From NCBI GenBank assembly GCA_023257855.1, contig JALRBG010000139.1, positions 1-32,763 of the forward strand: DNA of 32,763 nt, read 5' to 3'. The notes under the pieces were generated by a model, which saw only the letters and a list, made by a program, of their open reading frames with translations, had not been told where the DNA came from and did not search any database. The translations under genes and the position numbers were made by a program. Shown here one piece after another: positions 27,893 through 32,763 of this stretch. Origin of the DNA: Pseudomonadales bacterium (lineage in GTDB: Bacteria; Pseudomonadota; Gammaproteobacteria; Pseudomonadales; Pseudohongiellaceae). Every line of letters begins with the position of its first letter. Position 1 is the stretch's first letter.

Positions 27893-29047
27893 TTAATTAC
27901 GGTAACTGGCCTCGGGCGGCAATTGTGCGCCAGTACCCTGGGGTCTGCCGGTTTCCGCCTCGACGTGCACGCGAAGCGTGCCGATGCCGTCGATGCTGGC
28001 CTCGATCACTTCCCCTGCCTGCAGGAAGCGCTGCTCACCCCGCACCGCTGTGCCCATGCCGACGCCGCCTGAAGTACCGTTGTTGAGCACGTCACCGGGA
28101 TAGAGAGTGATCAGGGAGGACGCATATTCGATCAGTTCGTACAGGGAATGGATCATGTCCCCCGCCATGCCTTCCTGCATCTGCTCCCCGCCAACGCTCA
28201 GTGTCTGGCGCAGGATTTCCATCGGGTCGCCGTAGAACTCCTTCGGCACGATCCATGGCCCCATGGGCGCGAAGGTGTCATGGCCCTTGCCAACGAACCA
28301 GTCCACGCCCTGGAAGCCTCCGGGTGGACGACCACCGCGGTCGGAAATGTCCATGGTCACCATGAAACCGAAGATATGGTCCCAGGCGTTATCCGCCGAC
28401 ACATACTTGGCCGTGGTGCCGATAACAGTGCCCAGCTCCACTTCCCAGTCGATCTGGTTGCGCCCGTAGGGCACGACCACCGCATCATCCTGGCCGATGA
28501 CCGCGCCCCGGGTCGGCTTCAGGAACAGGTACGGGGCGCCGCGATTGTCACGTCGCGCCTGGCGTGAGGCAGCAACTTCCTCCGGGGTTCCGGTTTCATT
28601 GACATGGGTGTAGAAGTTCACCGCGGCATTCATGATCTTGCCGGGATAAAGGATGGGGGGCAGCGTATCCACGCCGGCGACCGGGTGGATGTAGGCAGGG
28701 CGGTTATCGTCCAGGGCCCCGCGCAACACCAGGTCGTTCACGATCTCGTAGAGGCGCTTCTTCAGGCCGTACTCGTAGCGTTCAATCAGCCCAAGCATGT
28801 CATCCGGCATCGGCACCCGGGGCACCAGGCCATGCTTCTCAAGAGCGGCGTTGGCGGCATCCAGCTCCACGATAAGGGAGTCGCGCAGCACCAGCGCAAC
28901 TTCGGGTTCGCCACCATTGATGGAGAAGGTACCGACCTTGAACGGCGCCAGTATCTCGTCCGCAGCCTGGGCTGCGAGCAGCGAGGAACAGGAAAGGAGA
29001 ATGACTGCGGTCAGCAGCCGGAAGATTCGAGCAGGATACATGTCCAC
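27893..29047 (-). CDS. Fumarylacetoacetate hydrolase (FAH) family protein with N-terminal signal peptide
   Basis: IFRLLTAVILLSCSSLLAAQAADE signal sequence; GKIMNAAVNFYTHVNE, FLKPTRGAVIGQDDAVVVPYGRNQIDWEVELGTVIG, FGFMVTMDISDRGG, VLNNGTSGGVGMG. Confidence 0.85.
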   Translation of the reverse strand: MDMYPARIFRLLTAVILLSCSSLLAAQAADEILAPFKVGTFSINGGEPEVALVLRDSLIVELDAANAALEKHGLVPRVPMPDDMLGLIERYEYGLKKRLYEIVNDLVLRGALDDNRPAYIHPVAGVDTLPPILYPGKIMNAAVNFYTHVNETGTPEEVAASRQARRDNRGAPYLFLKPTRGAVIGQDDAVVVPYGRNQIDWEVELGTVIGTTAKYVSADNAWDHIFGFMVTMDISDRGGRPPGGFQGVDWFVGKGHDTFAPMGPWIVPKEFYGDPMEILRQTLSVGGEQMQEGMAGDMIHSLYELIEYASSLITLYPGDVLNNGTSGGVGMGTAVRGEQRFLQAGEVIEASIDGIGTLRVHVEAETGRPQGTGAQLPPEASYRN

Positions 29048-29120
29048 CCCCTATGGCCAGTGTACTTTCGAAAGGGGGTCAAGTGTCTCCCCGGGGCCAG
29101 GGAGTGTCAAGAGAGCGGCC

Positions 29121-29223
29121 GTAGGTCGGCATAGGCCCGCAGGGCCGTTTACCGACATTCTTGCAATCGATGTCGGCAAACGGGCTTCGCCCTTTTATGC
29201 CCCAGAGGGTAATGCCGACCTAC
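29121..29223. repeat. Nested palindromic repeat (REP/MITE-like)
   Basis: Outer 12-bp perfect inverted repeat GTAGGTCGGCAT (29121-29132) / ATGCCGACCTAC (29212-29223), enclosing GGCCC-GCA-GGGCC (29134-29146), CCGTTTACCGACAT (29145-29158) / ATGTCGGCAAACGG (29170-29183), and GGGC-TTC-GCCC (29182-29192). Confidence 0.8.
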
Positions 29224-29226
29224 AAA

Positions 29227-30405
29227 TTAGCCTTTGTAAACGGCGTTGGCCGCCGCAACCGCCCTGCCGCTGTTGATGGCAGCGCCCATGCCGGTCAGTA
29301 CGGCATCCAGGGCACCCAGGCACAGCAGGACATTGGTCTTGCAGCTGCTTTCACCCATCAGGCCGATGCGCCAGACCTTGCCGGCCAGTGCGCCGAGACC
29401 GGCGCCGATTTCCAGGTTGTAGTCGTTCAGCAGCGCTGCACGTACCTTGGCTTCTTCCACCCCTGCCGGGATGGTGACGGAATTGAGCTGCGGCAGGCGG
29501 TATTCCTGGTCCACGACGAAACGCAGGCCCATGGCTTCGATACCGGCCGCCAGTGCCTGGTGGTGATAGGCGTGGCGCGCCCAGGCCTTTTCCAGCCCCT
29601 CTTCCGCAAGCATCACCAGGGATTCATGCAGGCCGTACATGCTGTTGACCGGTGCAGTGTGGTGGTAGGTCCTGCCGCCGGTGCCATCCCAGTAGCCCAT
29701 GACCAGGCTCATGTCCAGGAACCAGCTCTGCACCTTTGTCTTGCGGTTCTTGATGACATCGACCGCGCGTTCGCCAAAGCTGACCGGGGAAATGCCAGGC
29801 GGGCAGGACAGGCATTTCTGGGTGCCAGAATAGATGGCATCGATGCCCCAGCCATCCACGTCCAGTTCGATGCCGCCCAGGCCGGTGACGGAGTCCACCA
29901 GGGAGAGGGCGTCATACTGGTGGGCCAGTGCGGTGAGGGCCTTCGCATCGCTGCGGGCGCCTGTGGAGGTCTCGGCGTGGACGAAGGCCAGCAGCTTGGC
30001 GTCCGGGTTGGCCTTCAGCGCTTCCTCGACCTTGTTCGGATCAACCGGTTTGCCCCAGTCATCCTGCACCATGATCGCAGTGGCACCACAACGCTCGACA
30101 TTTTCCTTCATGCGGCCGCCAAAGACGCCATTCTGGCAGACCACGGCCTTGTCGCCGGGCTCCAGCAGATTGACGAAACAGGATTCCATGCCGGCGGAGC
30201 CTGGCGCAGAAACGGGGATGGTGAGCTTGTTCTTGGTCCGGAAGGCGTATTGCAGTAAGCCCTTGATGTCATCCATCAGACCGACGAAAGCAGGATCCAG
30301 ATGACCAATGGTCGGTGCGCCCATGGCCGCGGTGACGCGGGGACTGACGTCGGAAGGTCCCGGACCCATCAGGGTACGTTTCGGCGGGTGGAAGGATTTG
30401 CTCAT
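29227..30405 (-). CDS. Alanine/serine--glyoxylate aminotransferase family protein
   Basis: LMGPGPSDVSPRVTAAMGAPTIGHLDP, VHAETSTGA, LVDSVTGLGGIELDVDGWGIDAIYSGTQKCLSCPPGISPVSFGERA (PLP Lys). Confidence 0.9.
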   Translation of the reverse strand: MSKSFHPPKRTLMGPGPSDVSPRVTAAMGAPTIGHLDPAFVGLMDDIKGLLQYAFRTKNKLTIPVSAPGSAGMESCFVNLLEPGDKAVVCQNGVFGGRMKENVERCGATAIMVQDDWGKPVDPNKVEEALKANPDAKLLAFVHAETSTGARSDAKALTALAHQYDALSLVDSVTGLGGIELDVDGWGIDAIYSGTQKCLSCPPGISPVSFGERAVDVIKNRKTKVQSWFLDMSLVMGYWDGTGGRTYHHTAPVNSMYGLHESLVMLAEEGLEKAWARHAYHHQALAAGIEAMGLRFVVDQEYRLPQLNSVTIPAGVEEAKVRAALLNDYNLEIGAGLGALAGKVWRIGLMGESSCKTNVLLCLGALDAVLTGMGAAINSGRAVAAANAVYKG

Positions 30406-30445
30406 GGTATCGCCTCGGTAAAATTTGTGTTGTGGTTCTGCAAAT

Positions 30446-30472
30446 AAAAAAAGCCGAATAGACGGCTTTTTT
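30446..30472 (-). terminator. Rho-independent terminator downstream of rplQ
   Basis: AAAAAAGCCG-AATAGAC-type hairpin: AAAAAAGCCG aatagа-type loop then CGGCTTTTTT; U-rich on the minus strand, 22 nt after the rplQ stop. Confidence 0.85.
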
Positions 30473-30493
30473 CAGGGTGGTACAGGTTAACGA

Positions 30494-30883
30494 TTAATCT
30501 TCGTCAGAAGAATCGAAGTCGTCCTCCGGACGATCAACCAGTTCCACGTAGGCCATTGGCGCCTTGTCACCAGGACGTATACCAGCCTTGATGATGCGCA
30601 TGTAGCCGCCCGGGCGCTCGCTGTAGCGAGGGCCCAGTTCATTGAACAGCTTGCCCACGGCGGCCTTGCTGCGAACGCGATCGAATGCCAGGCGACGGTT
30701 GGCTACGCTGTCATTCTTCGCCAGCGTAATCAGGGGCTCGGCATAACCACGCAGCTCCTTGGCCTTGGGCAGGGTGGTCTTGATGATTTCGTGCTCAACC
30801 AGGGACGTGGTCATGTTGCGAAACATGGCACTGCGATGGCTCGAGTTCCGGTTGAGTTTTCGTCCTGAATGACGGTGACGCAT
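30494..30883 (-). CDS. rplQ: 50S ribosomal protein L17
   Basis: [56 protein letters not shown]. Confidence 0.98.
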   Translation of the reverse strand: MRHRHSGRKLNRNSSHRSAMFRNMTTSLVEHEIIKTTLPKAKELRGYAEPLITLAKNDSVANRRLAFDRVRSKAAVGKLFNELGPRYSERPGGYMRIIKAGIRPGDKAPMAYVELVDRPEDDFDSSDED

Positions 30884-30916
30884 GGCGAATTACCTGTTAA
30901 TGCTTCAGTTCTTGGT

Positions 30917-31915
30917 TCAAGCTGCGCGATTGTCGCCTTTGAGGCTAGACGGCGGCCAGTTTTCCAGACGCAGGCCCAGGGACAAGCCCTTGGATGCCAG
31001 TACGTCCTTGATTTCGGTCAGTGACTTCTTGCCCAGGTTCGGGGTTTTCAGCAGTTCCACTTCAGTGCGCTGAATGAGGTCACCAATGTAGTAAATGTTT
31101 TCTGCCTTAAGGCAGTTGGCGGAGCGTACAGTCAGCTCCAGATCGTCCACCGGGCGCAGCAGGATCGGGTCGATCTTGTCTTCCTGTTTTTCCGGCTCCT
31201 TGATGGAGTCGTTCTGCAGGTCAACGAAGACGCTCAACTGGTGCTGCATGATGGTGGCAGCCTGGCGAATCGCTTCTTCCGGCTCGATGGTGCCGTTGGT
31301 TTCCAGTTCCAGAATCAGTTTGTCCAGGTCGGTGCGTTGCTCGACACGGGCATTTTCCACGGAGTAGGTCACGCGGTTAACCGGGGTATAGGAAGCATCC
31401 AGCATCAGCTTGCCAACAGAACGGGTGTCTTCGTCTGCATTCACACGGGCGTCAGCCGGCACGTAGCCGCGGCCAACACCGATCTTGATGTGCATGTTGA
31501 TGGAGCCGTTTTCGTTCAGGTTGCAGATCAGGTGCTCGGGATTGACGATCTCGACATCCTGCTCCAGCGTGATATCGCCGGCAGTGACAGGACCCTTGCC
31601 GCTCTTGCTCAGGTTCAGCACGACTTCATCCTTGCCATTCAGGATAACGGCCAGGCCTTTCAGGTTCAGGATGATTTCAATAACGTCTTCCTGGACACCT
31701 TCGATGGTGCTGTACTCGTGAACCACACCGTCGATTTCCACTTCTTCAACTGCACAGCCAGGCATCGAAGAAAGCAGGATCCTGCGCAGGGCGTTGCCCA
31801 GAGTATGCCCGAAGCCCCTTTCCAGCGGCTCCAGAACTACTTTTGAATGGTACTTGTCAAATTCTTCTACCTGAATAAGCTGGGGTGTCAGAAAGTCGGC
31901 TAACGAAATTTGCAT
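30917..31915 (-). CDS. rpoA: DNA-directed RNA polymerase subunit alpha
   Basis: [69 protein letters not shown]...; ATG at 31915, track ORF over-extended upstream. Confidence 0.98.
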   Translation of the reverse strand: MQISLADFLTPQLIQVEEFDKYHSKVVLEPLERGFGHTLGNALRRILLSSMPGCAVEEVEIDGVVHEYSTIEGVQEDVIEIILNLKGLAVILNGKDEVVLNLSKSGKGPVTAGDITLEQDVEIVNPEHLICNLNENGSINMHIKIGVGRGYVPADARVNADEDTRSVGKLMLDASYTPVNRVTYSVENARVEQRTDLDKLILELETNGTIEPEEAIRQAATIMQHQLSVFVDLQNDSIKEPEKQEDKIDPILLRPVDDLELTVRSANCLKAENIYYIGDLIQRTEVELLKTPNLGKKSLTEIKDVLASKGLSLGLRLENWPPSSLKGDNRAA

Positions 31916-31949
31916 GGAATCCCTCTCGGTCGTGGTAAATAACTGATCG

Positions 31950-32570
31950 TTATTTCGAGTAAAGCTCAACAATCAAGCTTTCGTTGATTTCTGAAGACAG
32001 TTCACTGCGTTCCGGCTTGCTCTTGAAAACGCCCTCCATCTTGTCGATGTTCACATCGATCCATTCTACGGGAGCACGGACGGCAGCCTGATCCAGAGCA
32101 GACTTGATGCGCAGCTGGTTTCTGGATTTTTCACGGATCGCAATAACATCACCTTCAGCTACTTGGTAAGAAGGAATATTGACAGTCTTGCCGTTCACCT
32201 GGATTGCCTTGTGAGAGACCAGCTGCCTGGCTTCCGCGCGAGTGGCGCCAAAACCAATGCGGTAAACAACGTTATCCAGCCTGGATTCCAGGAGCTGCAG
32301 CAGGTTTTCACCAGTTGCACCCTTCAGGCGGGCCGCTTCCTTGTAGTAATTGCGGAACTGGGTTTCGAGAACGCCGTACATGCGACGTACCTTCTGCTTT
32401 TCACGCAGCTGTACGCCGTAGTCAGACAGGCGGGCACGGCGGTTGCCGTGCTGTCCCGGGACAGTTTCCACATTACATTTATCACCCAGTGAACGAGCAC
32501 CGCTCTTCAGGAACAGGTCGGTACCTTCCCTTCTGGACAATTTACATTTCGGGCCAATATAACGTGCCAT
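31950..32570 (-). CDS. rpsD: 30S ribosomal protein S4
   Basis: [76 protein letters not shown]. Confidence 0.98.
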   Translation of the reverse strand: MARYIGPKCKLSRREGTDLFLKSGARSLGDKCNVETVPGQHGNRRARLSDYGVQLREKQKVRRMYGVLETQFRNYYKEAARLKGATGENLLQLLESRLDNVVYRIGFGATRAEARQLVSHKAIQVNGKTVNIPSYQVAEGDVIAIREKSRNQLRIKSALDQAAVRAPVEWIDVNIDKMEGVFKSKPERSELSSEINESLIVELYSK

Positions 32571-32586
32571 ATTCTTTTCCGGTTTC

Positions 32587-32621
32587 TTTTAACTTTTAAC
32601 TTTTAACTTTTAGCTTTTAAC
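32587..32621. repeat. Heptanucleotide tandem repeat (TTTTAAC)x5, one unit TTTTAGC
   Basis: TTTTAACTTTTAACTTTTAACTTTTAGCTTTTAAC read directly, with degenerate copies to about 32645; starts 17 nt upstream of the rpsD start codon. Confidence 0.9.
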
Positions 32622-32672
32622 TGACTTTAAACTTCAACTATTAACTCGTTTGCAGACGAAGCGCGTTTTAAG

Positions 32673-32763
32673 ATGTTTGACGCTGAGGATGAGCAGCAGT
32701 TTTATGCCAGAGAAGCCCGCTCAACCGAGCATAACTGGATAGTGATGACCATGCTTAACCGTA
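32673..32763 (+). CDS. Partial ORF of unknown function running off the right edge, opposite to the ribosomal operon
   Basis: ATG at 32673: MFDAEDEQQFYAREARSTEHNWIVMTMLNR..., frame open from 32631 to the end (TSTINSFADEARFKMFDAEDEQQ...). Protein-like composition, but short and truncated. Confidence 0.35.
   Translation, partial: MFDAEDEQQFYAREARSTEHNWIVMTMLNR

Noticed and set aside
29161-30258. 365-aa plus-strand ORF
   Set aside because: Antisense shadow of the aminotransferase gene; also begins inside the palindromic repeat.
32587-32645. CRISPR-like array
   Set aside because: Units are 7 bp with no spacers; a simple tandem repeat, not CRISPR.

Overview
Gammaproteobacterial chromosomal window of about 32.8 kb, probably marine judging from the many Na+-type secondary transporters. 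From left to right it carries: a partial O-antigen ligase; an ArsB/NhaD-type permease; a HAD-IIA phosphatase plus GT9 glycosyltransferase pair; a TonB-C-terminal-like exported protein; a DUF6152 protein / NhaD / two DUF6644-like proteins / DUF305 / LVIVD-lipoprotein neighbourhood; a flavocytochrome (VAO/PCMH-like FAD oxidase + cytochrome c) followed by an SSS symporter; a TerC remnant fused to an MtrB/PioB-like barrel tail; lactate permease; a second SSS symporter; a DUF3014 protein; a PadR regulator with its partner membrane protein; a PD40 protein; a fused PyrD-PyrK-like dihydroorotate dehydrogenase; glutaminase; an exported FAH-family protein; an AGXT-like aminotransferase; and rplQ-rpoA-rpsD. 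The observations most worth checking are: (1) a (TTTTAAC)5 repeat and an opposite-strand partial ORF where rpsK is normally found upstream of rpsD; (2) a membrane-protein gene split by a -1 frame change at two A7 tracts with a TGATG stop/start overlap; (3) an NhaD gene interrupted by one in-frame TAG; (4) a TerC::MtrB/PioB-like chimeric remnant; (5) an SSS gene with no canonical start codon, in frame with the upstream cytochrome c gene; (6) a nested-palindrome repeat that can fold into a cloverleaf-like shape; (7) a PadR promoter overlapped by 15-bp-phased operator-like half-sites. No tRNA, rRNA or CRISPR array was recognised. All family names come from reading the translations by eye; no database search was run.
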